From Nonlabens tegetincola (GTDB lineage Bacteria; Bacteroidota; Bacteroidia; Flavobacteriales; Flavobacteriaceae), in the NCBI RefSeq assembly GCF_002954355.1, contig NZ_MQVV01000010.1, forward strand, positions 310,001 through 374,000: a stretch of 64,000 nucleotides of DNA, given 5' to 3'. This document shows, one piece after another, positions 51,245 to 60,964 of the stretch. Every line of letters starts with the position of its first letter. Position 1 is the first letter of the stretch. The notes below the pieces were generated by a model. It saw only the letters and a program-made list of their open reading frames with translations. It had not been told where the DNA came from and searched no databases. The translations under genes and the position numbers were made by a program.

Positions 51245-52708
51245 TTGAGCACAACACGTAAATTATTTCAGCAAACTGCCGTGTATGGAGTTGCTACCGT
51301 ATTGCCTAGAGTGCTTACGGTATTACTTAATTTACTGTTGACAACCTTTATAGATACTAAACAAGATTTTGGTAATCTGTCCATCATCTTTTCATGGATC
51401 ATCATTTTTAATGTTATACTTACCTATGGAATGGAAACCTCATTTTTTAGGTTTTATTCTCATTCAAAGAGTAAAAACAAGGTGCTTAGCACTTCGCTAC
51501 TTGGGTTATTAGCTACTACAACATTGTTTACAGTTATTGCCTTTTTCAACCTTGATAATATTGAGTTGTGGTCGGGTAAAAACAGTGAATACTGGCGTTG
51601 GGTGATTGGCGTACTAGCCTTAGATACTTTGATGGTCATACCATTTGCGTATTTAAGAGCACAAGGTATGGCTAGAAAGTACGCCATCATTAAAATGATT
51701 GACGTGGTTATTTCATTCGTTCTAACCACTTTTTTCTTAGTTTTTTTATCAGATATTCCAGTAATTCAACAGTGGTTTCCAACTGATAAAGTGGAGTTAT
51801 TTTTCATTGCCTTGTTTACTCCCAAAATATTTTTGTTGCTACTACTCATCAAACCTTATTTCCATATAGAAGGTTTTGATGTTACCATTTGGAAACAAAT
51901 GATGAAGTACGGTACTCCTATTCTGGTGGCTGGACTAGCATTTGCGATTAATGAAACTTTTGATAAGCAACTAATTGAATGGTTAAGTCCAGGTAATAGT
52001 ACTGCCCAAGCTGGGTTGTACACTGCCTGTTACAGACTAGCGGTGGGAATGACCTTATTTGCCACTGCTTTTAAGCTAGGTGTAGAGCCTTTCTTTTTTA
52101 GTGAATCAAAGGATAAAAATGCTCCGCAGTTATATGCTTCTATTACCAAGATGTTTGTGATTCTAGGAGCAATCGCATTGGTGTTTTATATCACATTGAT
52201 CGATGTTGTTAAACTAGCAGTAATCGATAGTGATTATTACGAGGCTATTTTTATTGTTCCTTATGTGTTGGTTGCGTATTTCTTTTTTGGGATTTATCAA
52301 TCCTTGTCTGTATGGTATAAGGTAACCGACAAAACAAAATACGGAGCAATAATATCGGTGTTTGGAGCTATTATCACAATAGCGGCTAATGTCTTACTAA
52401 TTCCTAAAATTGGTTATCTAGCTAGTGCAATTACAACCTGTGTAGCCTATGGAGTAATGATGATTGTTTCCTATCTATGGAGTCGCAAACATTTTCCTAT
52501 TCCTTATGATATCAAGAGTATTCTATTGTACTTGCTGCTATCAATAGGAGCTACGGTTGTAATCTTCTACCTTATAAGAGATTCATACGGCGCTGGTAGC
52601 TGGCAACAATACGTGTACGGTTTAAGCATTAGTTTGCTAGTGAGCGCTTTTATATTAGTTAGAGAAAAGAATTTTATACTTCAATTACTTAAGAAAAATG
52701 ACAGTTAA
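51245..52708 (+). CDS. Polysaccharide/lipid-linked oligosaccharide flippase (MOP family)
   Basis: 487 residues beginning at TTG (codons TTG AGC ACA ACA); no in-frame ATG is close. Twelve or more hydrophobic helices spread evenly over the protein, with the start [20 protein letters not shown] and the later [20 protein letters not shown] typical of Wzx/RfbX-type flippases of the MATE/MOP superfamily. It should flip lipid-linked sugars across the inner membrane. It overlaps dut by 11 bases; the nucleotidyltransferase gene is next, so a cell-surface sugar role fits. Substrate unknown. Confidence 0.87.
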   Translation: MSTTRKLFQQTAVYGVATVLPRVLTVLLNLLLTTFIDTKQDFGNLSIIFSWIIIFNVILTYGMETSFFRFYSHSKSKNKVLSTSLLGLLATTTLFTVIAFFNLDNIELWSGKNSEYWRWVIGVLALDTLMVIPFAYLRAQGMARKYAIIKMIDVVISFVLTTFFLVFLSDIPVIQQWFPTDKVELFFIALFTPKIFLLLLLIKPYFHIEGFDVTIWKQMMKYGTPILVAGLAFAINETFDKQLIEWLSPGNSTAQAGLYTACYRLAVGMTLFATAFKLGVEPFFFSESKDKNAPQLYASITKMFVILGAIALVFYITLIDVVKLAVIDSDYYEAIFIVPYVLVAYFFFGIYQSLSVWYKVTDKTKYGAIISVFGAIITIAANVLLIPKIGYLASAITTCVAYGVMMIVSYLWSRKHFPIPYDIKSILLYLLLSIGATVVIFYLIRDSYGAGSWQQYVYGLSISLLVSAFILVREKNFILQLLKKNDS

Positions 52709-53132
52709 AATCATCAATAAATCAAACCATGACCTGCCTCACTACGAGACATTAGGAAGTGCAGGAATGGATTTAAGAGCAAATCTTACAGAGTCAATCT
52801 GTTTAAAGCCACTAGAGCGTACCATTGTTAAAACAGGATTGTTTATAGAATTACCGGTTGGGTATGAAGCTCAAGTACGTCCACGTAGTGGTCTAGCTGC
52901 CAAAAAAGGAATCACTGTCTTAAACTCGCCTGGAACAGTTGACGCTGATTATCGTGGAGAAATTGGTGTTATTCTAGTTAATTTGTCCAATGAAGAATTT
53001 GTAATTGAGAACGGTGAACGAGTGGCACAATTAGTAATTGCAAAGCACGAGCGCGTTACCTGGAACGAGGTAGAAGTACTTTCTGATACTGATCGTGGTG
53101 CTGGCGGTTTTGGTAGCACTGGTGTAAAGTAA
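52698..53132 (+). CDS. dut: dUTP pyrophosphatase
   Basis: 144 residues. It cleaves dUTP to dUMP and PPi, keeping uracil out of DNA. All five trimeric dUTPase motifs are visible: [44 protein letters not shown] and [10 protein letters not shown]. The start is inside the flippase gene (11-base overlap), so translation is coupled. A palindrome copy lies after the stop. Confidence 0.96.
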   Translation: MTVKIINKSNHDLPHYETLGSAGMDLRANLTESICLKPLERTIVKTGLFIELPVGYEAQVRPRSGLAAKKGITVLNSPGTVDADYRGEIGVILVNLSNEEFVIENGERVAQLVIAKHERVTWNEVEVLSDTDRGAGGFGSTGVK

Positions 53133-53146
53133 GGATTGTTGCTGTA

Positions 53147-53162
53147 TGCTTTCGCGAAAGCG
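53147..53162. repeat. 16-bp palindrome, copy 14 (intergenic, one end base different)
   Basis: TGCTTTCGCGAAAGCG, 14 bases after the dut stop. Confidence 0.9.
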
Positions 53163-53248
53163 ATACCTCAACCCAACTCTGTTTATTCTACTTAATAATT
53201 TTTACCTTAGCACATTAATCTAAAAATGCGCCCATCAGGGCTTTACAT

Positions 53249-54265
53249 ATGAAAATAATAGTACCTATGGCAGGTCGTGGTTCAAGACTACGTCCTCATT
53301 CACTAACTACGCCTAAACCATTAATACCAATTGCAAACAAACCTATAGTCAACCGATTGGTTACTGATATTGCTAGAATTTTAAAAGAACCCATCGAGGA
53401 AATTGCTTTTATTCTAGGTGATCCAGCATTCTTTGGTGATGACGTGGTGAACAACCTTGAAGAACTTGCGGAAAGTTTGGGTGCCAAGGCAAGTATCTAC
53501 CGTCAGTTAAATCCGTTGGGAACTGGTCACGCCATTATGTGTGCCGAACCTAGTTTGTCTGGTCCAGCTGTAGTTGCCTATGCCGATACACTTATTAGAG
53601 CCGATTTTGACCTAGATCCAGCAGCCGATGCTGTTATCTGGACAAAACAAGTTGAACGACCAGAAGCCTATGGTGTTGTGAAACTTAATGAAAAAGATGA
53701 AATTGTTGAGTTGGTAGAAAAACCGCAGGAATTTGTAAGTGACCAGGCCGTTATCGGTATTTATTACTTCAAAGAAATTGGCGATCTTAAGAAAGAGCTT
53801 CAATTTGTGATTGATAATGAAATTATAAACGGTGGCGAGTACCAAATCAATGATGGAATCACGCGTTTAATGGCCGCAGGAAATGTTTTTAAGACAGGAA
53901 CGGTAGACGAGTGGATGGATTGCGGTAATAAAAATGTTGCTATAGACACCAATAACAAGATCATGCAGTTTATGATTACCGATGGTAGTGATGAAATTAA
54001 GCAAGAACCTAAATTGAGTAATTCAACAATTATAGAGCCATGTGTCATTGATCCTAGCGTTGTGATCAAGGATAGTACGATTGGACCTAACGTGTCCATA
54101 GGAGCTCATACTATTATTGAAAACTGCACTATTAAAAATTCATTAATTCAGAAAAGCAGCAGTATTAAAAACGCTACCTTAGATGAAGCAATGATAGGTA
54201 ATCACGTCAAGTATGACGGTGATTTTACAAAAATCAGTATAGGAGATTACACGATAATGGAATAA
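53249..54265 (+). CDS. Sugar-phosphate nucleotidyltransferase with left-handed beta-helix
   Basis: 338 residues. The N-terminal nucleotidyltransferase domain (about 1-235) has the signature MAGRGSRLRPHSLTTPKPLI, the metal-binding VVAYADTLIRADF and the EKPQEF, GIYYF and GGEYQIND motifs. A C-terminal left-handed beta-helix (about 245-335: NSTIIEPCVIDPSVVIKDST, VSIGAHTIIENCTIKNSLIQ) is made of hexapeptide repeats. Enzymes of this plan join an NTP to a sugar-1-phosphate. Adjacent to a flippase and dut on the same strand, it could supply activated sugars for envelope polysaccharide. Sugar specificity is not evident. Confidence 0.88.
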   Translation: MKIIVPMAGRGSRLRPHSLTTPKPLIPIANKPIVNRLVTDIARILKEPIEEIAFILGDPAFFGDDVVNNLEELAESLGAKASIYRQLNPLGTGHAIMCAEPSLSGPAVVAYADTLIRADFDLDPAADAVIWTKQVERPEAYGVVKLNEKDEIVELVEKPQEFVSDQAVIGIYYFKEIGDLKKELQFVIDNEIINGGEYQINDGITRLMAAGNVFKTGTVDEWMDCGNKNVAIDTNNKIMQFMITDGSDEIKQEPKLSNSTIIEPCVIDPSVVIKDSTIGPNVSIGAHTIIENCTIKNSLIQKSSSIKNATLDEAMIGNHVKYDGDFTKISIGDYTIME

Positions 54266-54275
54266 TTGTTGACTC

Positions 54276-55661
54276 ATGAACAGCATGACTAGAAAAATCA
54301 TATTTTTTTCACTTTTAACCTTAGGGTTACAAGTTCATGTTGGTGCTCAAGAACAAGGTGAGCAAGATGAGGTTAATGTGGATTTGCTACAGGATGTTTC
54401 AAGTGAGTTTAAAGAGAAGTTTTTTAACGCACTTACTGAAAAAGCAAAGGAAAACCACAACAAAGCCATAAATATTCTATTAGAGTGTGAAGAACTAGAG
54501 CCTAATGCTGCGATAATTCAATTTGAACTGGCAAAAAATTATGAGGCAATTTCCGCTTTCGCGAAAGCGGAACAATCCTTACTAAGAGCCATTGAAATAG
54601 ATGGGAAAAGAGAATGGGTTCTAGACAAATTATATGATGTTTATGATAAGCAACAAAAATTTGATGAAGGACTTGAGATTCTAGAAGAACTCACGCAAAT
54701 TAATCCGATTTATGAAGAGTTGTTGCCCTATCAATACTATAGAACGCAGCAATATCAAAAATGTGTTGATATAATCAATAAGTTGGATAAGCGATTGGGC
54801 GTTGACAAGCGACGTACCTTTTTACAATCACAAGCAAAAAAGCAGCTAGGAATCGTTGAGGATTTAAACGAGGACATCACAGGAGCTTTAGCTAGAATCC
54901 AAAATGATGATAAAGATGAACAGGCATATATTGAGCTTATTTATTATTACAGTAAAAAGAAAGATCAAGAGAACACTCTAAAGTATGCTGAATTATTAGA
55001 TAAAAATGTTCCTGATAGTGATAAAGCCCATCTCGCTTTGTATAAAATTTATCTGGATGCAGGTAGGTTAAGAAAAGGAATACGTAGCATGAAAAAGGTT
55101 TTTAAATCACCGCAATTTGATGATGAAACCAAAGTGCGCGTACTCAATGATTTTATTACGACTAGTACGCATGATGATGAACTCATGGATGATGTAAAGG
55201 ATGCCATCGATGTTTTTTCAGATTATGTAGAAAACCCTGAAGCCTTTACGGCTCTAGGAGCCTATTATTTGGAGAAAAAGAATGATCCCAGTGCGGCACT
55301 TGCTTTTTATGAAAAAGGATTGGAAATTAATGATCAAGACTTTGATCTTATAAAAAAGGCAGCTTTATTATCTATAGACGTTAAGGATTACAGCAAGGCT
55401 CATGATATATTAGAAAAAGCATTATCCTACTTTCCAGCCCAACCTTTGTTCTATTTGTTAGATGGTGTTGCCTTAAATTATCTTGATAAACCTGATGATG
55501 CTATTGAACGCTTGGAATCTGGAATGACCTACTTATTAGACGAGATTCAATTGGAACGAGATATCTATCAACAGCTTGCTATAAGCTATGATAAAAAAGG
55601 TAATGCAACACAAGCAGTAAAAATGCGTTCTAAAGCTCAAGAATTATCTAAAAAATTATAA
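54276..55661 (+). CDS. TPR-repeat secreted protein
   Basis: 461 residues (a second ATG three codons in may be the real start). Signal peptide about 1-26 (TRKIIFFSLLTLGLQVHVGA). At least ten tetratricopeptide helices follow (NAAIIQFELAKNYEAISAFA, YFPAQPLFYLLDGVALNYLD, QQLAISYDKKGNATQAVKMR), so it is a solenoid for protein contacts, probably in the periplasm or on an outer-membrane assembly. A perfect palindrome copy encodes SAFAKAEQ in a TPR helix. The start lies 10 bases after the nucleotidyltransferase gene; the stop overlaps the next ATG by one base. Confidence 0.83.
   Translation: MNSMTRKIIFFSLLTLGLQVHVGAQEQGEQDEVNVDLLQDVSSEFKEKFFNALTEKAKENHNKAINILLECEELEPNAAIIQFELAKNYEAISAFAKAEQSLLRAIEIDGKREWVLDKLYDVYDKQQKFDEGLEILEELTQINPIYEELLPYQYYRTQQYQKCVDIINKLDKRLGVDKRRTFLQSQAKKQLGIVEDLNEDITGALARIQNDDKDEQAYIELIYYYSKKKDQENTLKYAELLDKNVPDSDKAHLALYKIYLDAGRLRKGIRSMKKVFKSPQFDDETKVRVLNDFITTSTHDDELMDDVKDAIDVFSDYVENPEAFTALGAYYLEKKNDPSAALAFYEKGLEINDQDFDLIKKAALLSIDVKDYSKAHDILEKALSYFPAQPLFYLLDGVALNYLDKPDDAIERLESGMTYLLDEIQLERDIYQQLAISYDKKGNATQAVKMRSKAQELSKKL
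54554..54569. repeat. 16-bp palindrome, copy 15
   Basis: Perfect copy in the TPR protein gene, read as AFAKA; both flanks carry TTC/GAA. Confidence 0.95.
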
Positions 55662-56407
55662 TGAAATTGAGATACTTACTAGTACCAGCTCTATTAATCA
55701 TAGTAGCATGTGGTACTCAAAAATCATCAACAACTGCTCTAGCTACTGCAAAGAAGGCTAAGGTGGTGCGCAGTCATGATAATTCAGAACTTGAGTTTAA
55801 TACACTCAAGGCTAGACTAGGTGTGGATTATGAAGATGACAAGCAATCTCGAAATATTACCATGAACCTGCGCATGGAAAAAGGTGAGAAAATATGGATG
55901 AGTGCGAGTATTCTAGGACTCACTCTAGCCAAAGTTTATATCACACCTGATCGTGTACAGTTCTATGAAAAAATTAATAAACGCAGTTTTGACGGTGATT
56001 TTAGATTAATAAGTGATTTTCTAGGTGAGGATTTGACTTTTGAACAACTAGAAGATGTTTTGCTAGGTCAAGCGGTTGAAAATTTGAGTAATCATGAGTT
56101 TACCATTCAAAATAACGAGTATCAATTCAAAACTGAAGATGTTATCACCAAGCTCTTTCGTTTACGACCATCTGATTTTAAATTGGTAGAGCAATCTGTT
56201 CTTAAAGCTGAAAATAATTATCTAACTATAAATTACCCTGAATATCAAGAGGTAGATAATCGTTTATTGCCTCGTACGGTAAAAATCGATGCAAAACGAG
56301 GAAAACGTTTTTCTCAAGTAGAACTTACCTTTAAAAGTGTAGAATTCAATAAAGAGCTATCCTTTCCGTTTGAATTACCAGATAATTATCGCAAAATCGA
56401 GTTATGA
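55661..56407 (+). CDS. DUF4292 lipoprotein
   Basis: 248 residues. The lipoprotein signal MKLRYLLVPALLIIVACGTQ, Cys17, suggests an outer-membrane lipoprotein. The body is a LolA/LolB-like open beta-barrel in style: LRMEKGEKIWMSASILGLTL, AKVYITPDRVQFYEKINKRS, FLGEDLTFEQLEDVLLGQAV and RLLPRTVKIDAKRGKRFSQV are typical of DUF4292. A role in lipid or lipoprotein handling is plausible but unproven. It overlaps the preceding stop by one base and the EnvC-like start by 4 bases, so it is in the same operon. Confidence 0.82.
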   Translation: MKLRYLLVPALLIIVACGTQKSSTTALATAKKAKVVRSHDNSELEFNTLKARLGVDYEDDKQSRNITMNLRMEKGEKIWMSASILGLTLAKVYITPDRVQFYEKINKRSFDGDFRLISDFLGEDLTFEQLEDVLLGQAVENLSNHEFTIQNNEYQFKTEDVITKLFRLRPSDFKLVEQSVLKAENNYLTINYPEYQEVDNRLLPRTVKIDAKRGKRFSQVELTFKSVEFNKELSFPFELPDNYRKIEL

Positions 56408-57609
56408 TTAAAAAGTTAGTGGTTGTTTTATTAGTAGTTTTTTGTGGTGTACTTGGGACGGCACAAACTCAAAAAGAACTGGAACGCAAGAAAGCCGCTA
56501 TCCAAGATAAAATCAATCAATATGATAGATTGTTAAAAGAAGTACGTCAAGAGGAAAATACAATGACATTACTTCTAGAGACTCTCGATAAAAAAATAGC
56601 AAGTACTCAGGAAATTATTACCATCACAAATCGTGAAGCAAATGCTCTTACTCGAGCTATTAAGAACAATAGAACTGAGATTAAGAAACTAGATGAAGAA
56701 GTAGAGTCTCTTAAAAAGGAATATGCTAGTATGATTGTAAAAGCATACAAGAGCAAGAATGATCAAAGTAGATTGATGTTTCTACTGTCTTCAGAAGATT
56801 TTTTGCAAGCGTATAAAAGAATACAGTACTTGAAATCCATTGCCGATTACCGCAAGAAACAAGCAAATGAAATTAGTGACAAAAGTGCCCAGCTCAAGCA
56901 GAAGACTGAGAAGTTAGAGATCGATAAAAAGCAAAAGGAAATTGTAGTCGCTCAAAATCGAAAACAAAAAAAAGAATTGAGTAAGGACAAAACGGAGCAG
57001 GAGAATATGCTGGCTGTGGTAAACGCCAATAAAAAGAAGTACAGTTCGCAATTCAAAGAAGCCGCAAAAGAACGAGATCGTCTAGACCGTGAAATCAAAA
57101 AACTAATTGCAGCTAGAATTAAAGAATCCTATAAAGGATCAGGTAAAAAAGTAGATAAAAACAAATTTTTTCTTACTCCAGAAGCCAAAGCACTAGCAGC
57201 AGACTTTAAATCAAACAGAGGTAAACTACCATGGCCTGTTAATGAAGGCTTTGTTTCACGTAAATACGGAGAAATGCCTTCTCCAATAGATAGAAATGTC
57301 CGTATTTATTCAAATGGCTGGCGTTTTCAAACGCCTAAAGGTGCAAGTGCACGGGCTGTTTTCTCTGGTGAAGTCGATGCTATTGTTAAGAAACCAAATG
57401 GTATTTTAATAGTGTATATTCGTCATGGAAACTATACATCTGTTTATAATAATTTGAAATCTGTTGCTGTATCAAAAGGTGATAAAGTCAAGGTATACGA
57501 TACAATTGGAGAGGTTTTTACCAATCGAGCAGGAGTTTCTGAACTGCGATTTATCTTAATGGAAGATACAAACACGCTCAATCCTGCCTACTGGCTTTTA
57601 AAAGGGTAA
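56404..57609 (+). CDS. EnvC-like murein hydrolase activator with degenerate LytM domain
   Basis: 401 residues. Signal peptide about 1-20 (IKKLVVVLLVVFCGVLGTA), long coiled coils (about 22-230, many KExxxLxxE-type heptads), then a LytM/M23 domain (about 290-401; GWRFQTPKGASARAVFSGEV, IVYIRHGNYTSVYNNLKSVA, NTLNPAYWLLKG). The zinc ligands of active M23 peptidases are missing: the first His is replaced in SNGWRF, and the HxH motif region reads ELRFILME. It should therefore be an activator of amidases, as EnvC is in cell division. Last gene of a co-directional run starting at 53249. Confidence 0.87.
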   Translation: MIKKLVVVLLVVFCGVLGTAQTQKELERKKAAIQDKINQYDRLLKEVRQEENTMTLLLETLDKKIASTQEIITITNREANALTRAIKNNRTEIKKLDEEVESLKKEYASMIVKAYKSKNDQSRLMFLLSSEDFLQAYKRIQYLKSIADYRKKQANEISDKSAQLKQKTEKLEIDKKQKEIVVAQNRKQKKELSKDKTEQENMLAVVNANKKKYSSQFKEAAKERDRLDREIKKLIAARIKESYKGSGKKVDKNKFFLTPEAKALAADFKSNRGKLPWPVNEGFVSRKYGEMPSPIDRNVRIYSNGWRFQTPKGASARAVFSGEVDAIVKKPNGILIVYIRHGNYTSVYNNLKSVAVSKGDKVKVYDTIGEVFTNRAGVSELRFILMEDTNTLNPAYWLLKG

Positions 57610-57612
57610 AAC

Positions 57613-58299
57613 TTAAACGGCTACCGCCATAGTGGCTATTGAGATTTTTATATCAGGAATTTTTAGAAGTTCATGCGCACAACTACTTAATGTAGCTCCT
57701 GTAGTTATCACATCATCAACTATTAATAAATGCTTGCCTTGTAAGGTAACATCATTAAGTTCAAATACAGCTTGTTTAATCGCATGGCGCTCTACTTGAT
57801 TTAATTGAGCTTGCTTCCGTGTATTTTTAGTCTTGATAAGAATATCCTCACGATAGTCTGCCTGAATAGCTTGTGCAATTTCTTTCCCAAAACCCGTCAC
57901 CTGGTTATAGCCTCTTACCTTTTTTCGTTTAGGATGAATAGGTACTGGTAAAACCACGTCTATCTGCTCAAACTCTTTTTTATTTTTTATTTCTCTAGCC
58001 ATCCACTTGCCTAAATACTCACTTATTCCTTCTTGTTTTTTATACTTGAGCTGGTGAATGAGCTGTTGAACAGCACCTATTTTTTCATAGTAAAATAAAC
58101 TTGTAGCATTTTCTACAGGTACTCTCGCAAAAAATAAATCTTTAATTTGTGTATCCTTATTTTTATGATGTAGCGCTAGTGGTAGGTGTGCAATGCATGT
58201 AGTACACAGCTTCTCTTCTCCAGGAGTAAGCACGGTAGTACAAGCCATGCATGATGGTGGATAAAAGAGGTTAAATAAATCTAAAAACAAGTTTTTCAC
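57613..58299 (-). CDS. comF: ComF-family phosphoribosyltransferase-like protein
   Basis: 228 residues. An N-terminal zinc-finger-like region has two CxxC pairs (CMACTTVL, CTTCIAHL). The phosphoribosyltransferase domain has VDVVLPVPIHPKRKKVRGYN, QVTGFGKEIAQAI and the PRPP loop LLIVDDVITTGATLSSCAHE. ComF homologues take part in DNA uptake in competent bacteria and perhaps in nucleotide handling. It convergently follows the EnvC-like gene with a 3-base gap. Whether this organism is naturally competent cannot be seen from one gene. Confidence 0.9.
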   Translation of the reverse strand: MKNLFLDLFNLFYPPSCMACTTVLTPGEEKLCTTCIAHLPLALHHKNKDTQIKDLFFARVPVENATSLFYYEKIGAVQQLIHQLKYKKQEGISEYLGKWMAREIKNKKEFEQIDVVLPVPIHPKRKKVRGYNQVTGFGKEIAQAIQADYREDILIKTKNTRKQAQLNQVERHAIKQAVFELNDVTLQGKHLLIVDDVITTGATLSSCAHELLKIPDIKISIATMAVAV

Positions 58300-58347
58300 A
58301 AATTATTTTCTAGCTTGCTGCGTTATAAAGATAAACAACCTATAAAA

Positions 58348-59229
58348 ATGACTAAGGAAAAAGACAATCGTATTTATAAGGTGCTCCTAGGATTATTGCT
58401 TTTAGGATTGATAGCAGTAAGTGTTTGGGCCTATAAAAATTACAACGAGAACGAATCTATTAAAGCCGATCTAAGAGACGAGCAAGTTCAAATTCAAAAA
58501 GAGCTAGAAAACATAAGTGCAGAGTATACTGCCGAGATTGATAAAGGGAACGTCCTAAATGCAGAATTAACTAGCGCAAATGACCGAATTACTAGACTCG
58601 TTGATAGCGTAAGCAGGCTAGAAGCCGATGTAAAAGTAATTTCTAGATTAAGAAAGGAACTAGCAAAAATTAAACAAGAGCGCACAGCTTTAAAAGAACG
58701 TATAACCGTACTAGAAACTTTAAATAAAGACTTGTCAAGAGTTAATGATAGTACACTTGCTGCGCTCAATGAAGAAATGATTAAAAGTCAGGAGCAAAGC
58801 GACATGTTATCAAAATTAAATGAGAATATGTCTAGAGCAGCAACTCTTGTTCCTACAAACTTCACTACTCAAGGCGTTATCATACGTCGTAGCGGTAAAC
58901 AAATTGAAAATGACAAAGCAAGACGAGTTGATGACTTAAAAGTATGCTTTACCTTGCCACAAAATCCGCTGGCTCAAGATGGCGTTACTGAATTTTACCT
59001 TCAAGTAATAAATCCAGAAAATAATGTAATTGGTAGTAAGGCGCAGCAGCAGTTTGACGGCCAGTCACTTACGTACTCTAAACTTATTAAGTTCAATTAT
59101 CAGAATAAGGAACTAGATATTTGCGAGTTGATTAATGCTGGCGAGGATGAGATAACTTCAGGTCGTTATCGTATTAATTTATACAACGGTCCAGTGAGAA
59201 TAAGTAGTAGCGAGATTACACTTAGATAA
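58348..59229 (+). CDS. Membrane-anchored coiled-coil protein of unknown function
   Basis: 293 residues from the ATG at 58348 (MTKEKDNRIYKVLLG; a TTG further upstream would add 11 residues but is not needed). One N-terminal helix (about 9-27, VLLGLLLLGLIAVSVWAY) is followed by a long coiled coil (about 35-160) and a small beta-rich C-terminal domain (about 175-293, LKVCFTLPQNPLAQDGVTEF, then YRINLYNGPVRISSSEITL). I do not recognise a family with known activity, although similar proteins are common in Flavobacteriaceae. It is divergent from comF and ends in a terminator. Confidence 0.75.
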   Translation: MTKEKDNRIYKVLLGLLLLGLIAVSVWAYKNYNENESIKADLRDEQVQIQKELENISAEYTAEIDKGNVLNAELTSANDRITRLVDSVSRLEADVKVISRLRKELAKIKQERTALKERITVLETLNKDLSRVNDSTLAALNEEMIKSQEQSDMLSKLNENMSRAATLVPTNFTTQGVIIRRSGKQIENDKARRVDDLKVCFTLPQNPLAQDGVTEFYLQVINPENNVIGSKAQQQFDGQSLTYSKLIKFNYQNKELDICELINAGEDEITSGRYRINLYNGPVRISSSEITLR

Positions 59230-59250
59230 AAAATTGAGTCGTAAACTTTA

Positions 59251-59287
59251 TAACCGTTCTAGAAATAGAGCGGTTTTTCTTTTTTTA
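59251..59287 (+). terminator. Terminator after the coiled-coil protein gene
   Basis: AACCGTTCTA pairs with TAGAGCGGTT (one G-T pair), then a long T run; immediately followed by a palindrome copy. Confidence 0.8.
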
Positions 59288-59303
59288 CGCTTTCGCGAAA
59301 GCG
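59288..59303. repeat. 16-bp palindrome, copy 16 (intergenic)
   Basis: Perfect copy directly after a terminator's T run and about 50 bases before the glyS promoter box. Confidence 0.95.
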
Positions 59304-59342
59304 AAAAAAACACAAACACGTCGCACAAGACAACACTTTTTT

Positions 59343-59350
59343 TACCTTTG
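59343..59350 (+). promoter_or_regulatory. glyS -7 box (leaderless)
   Basis: TACCTTTG, followed by only 5 bases before the ATG at 59356. The mRNA would start at or near the ATG. Confidence 0.55.
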
Positions 59351-59355
59351 CAGCT

Positions 59356-60903
59356 ATGGCAAAAAACAACGATCAGGATCAGTTTAAAAAAGTACTCTCA
59401 CATGCTAAAGAGTACGGTTATGTCTTCCAATCCAGTGAAATTTATGATGGCTTACAAGCCGTTTATGATTATGGACAAAATGGAGCAGAGCTTAAAAAGA
59501 ATATAAGGGAATATTGGTGGCAAGCAATGACCCAATTGCATCAAGAAATTGTGGGTATAGACGCTGCCATTTTCATGCACCCGACTACATGGAAAGCCAG
59601 TGGTCACGTTGATGCTTTCAATGACCCATTGATAGACAATAAAGATTCAAAAAAGCGCTATCGCGCTGATGTGCTTATTGAGGACTATTGCGAGAAATAC
59701 TTGCAAAAAGCAAACAAAGAGGTTGAAAAAGCTCGTAAACGTTTTGGAGAAAGTTTTGACGAGGATATGTATCGCAAGACAAATCCACGTGTTCTAGGAT
59801 ACCTAGAAAAAGCGACCGAGCCAACCGCAAGACTAGCATCTTTACTGGAAAATGAGGATCTAGCAGGAGTAAAAGCACTTATCGAGGAATTGGAAATTAA
59901 ATGTCCTGTTTCTGGATCAATGAATTGGACCGATGTAAGACAGTTCAATTTGATGTTTGGGACTAAATTAGGAGCCAGTGCAGATACAGCAACAGATTTA
60001 TATTTAAGACCCGAGACCGCTCAAGGAATTTTTGTAAACTTTCTAAACGTGCAAAAAACCGGTCGTATGAAAATTCCATTTGGAATTGCTCAAACAGGTA
60101 AGGCATTTAGGAATGAGATTGTTGCTAGACAATTTATATTCCGCCAGCGTGAGTTTGAACAAATGGAGATGCAATACTTCGTTAAACCTGGAACTGAACT
60201 CGAGTGGTTTGAAATTTGGAAAGAAAGACGCATGGCGTGGCATCAATCTCTAGGAATTGATCAGTCTAATTATAGATTTCATGATCATGAAAAACTAGCA
60301 CACTATGCAAATGCCGCAACCGATATCGAATTTGATTTCCCGTTTGGTTTTAAAGAATTAGAAGGGATACACTCAAGAACAGATTTTGATCTTAAGGCTC
60401 ATGAGGAACACAGTGGTAAGAAGCTTCAATTTTTTGATCATGAAGAAAATAAAAGTTATGTACCTTATGTAATCGAGACCTCAATAGGTTTAGATAGAAT
60501 GTTTTTGGCTGTTTTTTCTAATGCTTTACAAGATGAAGTTTTGGAAGATGGTAGTGAGCGTACAGTCCTTAAAATACCAGCGGTACTTGCACCTGTAAAA
60601 GCAGCTGTTTTACCACTGCTTAAAAAGGATGGTTTACCAGAAATCGCACAAGAAATTATAGATGATCTTAAATGGACTATGAACGTTCAATATGATGAGA
60701 AAGATGCTATAGGTCGTCGTTATAGACGTGCTGATGCTAATGGAACACCATTCTGTATAACTATCGATCACGACACCAAGGAAGATAAAGCTGTCACAGT
60801 ACGTAATAGAGATACTATGACTCAAGAAAGAGTTGCGATTGCAGATCTTAAATCATATTTAGAGCCTAAAGTTGCTATGAGTGAGTGGTTAAAAAAGATC
60901 TAG
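59356..60903 (+). CDS. glyS: Glycyl-tRNA synthetase (single-chain class II)
   Basis: 515 residues, alpha-2 type rather than the tetrameric bacterial GlyQ/GlyS form. It charges tRNA-Gly. Class II motifs: motif 2 in FRNEIVARQFIFRQREFEQM with the DLYLRPETAQGIFVNFLNVQ stretch, and motif 3 in VIETSIGLDRMFLAVF. The anticodon-binding domain occupies about 405-515 (PAVLAPVKAAVLPLLKKDGL, TMTQERVAIADLKSYL). Monocistronic and leaderless by the promoter position. Confidence 0.95.
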   Translation: MAKNNDQDQFKKVLSHAKEYGYVFQSSEIYDGLQAVYDYGQNGAELKKNIREYWWQAMTQLHQEIVGIDAAIFMHPTTWKASGHVDAFNDPLIDNKDSKKRYRADVLIEDYCEKYLQKANKEVEKARKRFGESFDEDMYRKTNPRVLGYLEKATEPTARLASLLENEDLAGVKALIEELEIKCPVSGSMNWTDVRQFNLMFGTKLGASADTATDLYLRPETAQGIFVNFLNVQKTGRMKIPFGIAQTGKAFRNEIVARQFIFRQREFEQMEMQYFVKPGTELEWFEIWKERRMAWHQSLGIDQSNYRFHDHEKLAHYANAATDIEFDFPFGFKELEGIHSRTDFDLKAHEEHSGKKLQFFDHEENKSYVPYVIETSIGLDRMFLAVFSNALQDEVLEDGSERTVLKIPAVLAPVKAAVLPLLKKDGLPEIAQEIIDDLKWTMNVQYDEKDAIGRRYRRADANGTPFCITIDHDTKEDKAVTVRNRDTMTQERVAIADLKSYLEPKVAMSEWLKKI

Positions 60904-60926
60904 AGTAATCCTGTAATACTTAAAGT

Positions 60927-60964
60927 AAAAAGCCGAATACTTCTTTAATATTCGGCTTTTTTTA
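60927..60964. terminator. Terminator between glyS and the exonuclease gene
   Basis: AAAAAGCCGAATA and its complement around a 9-base loop, T runs both ways; convergent genes. Confidence 0.85.

Noticed and set aside
59234-59506. A 90-residue frame across the terminator and glyS start
   Set aside because: It runs through a terminator, a palindrome and the glyS promoter, and overlaps the well-supported glyS gene in another frame.
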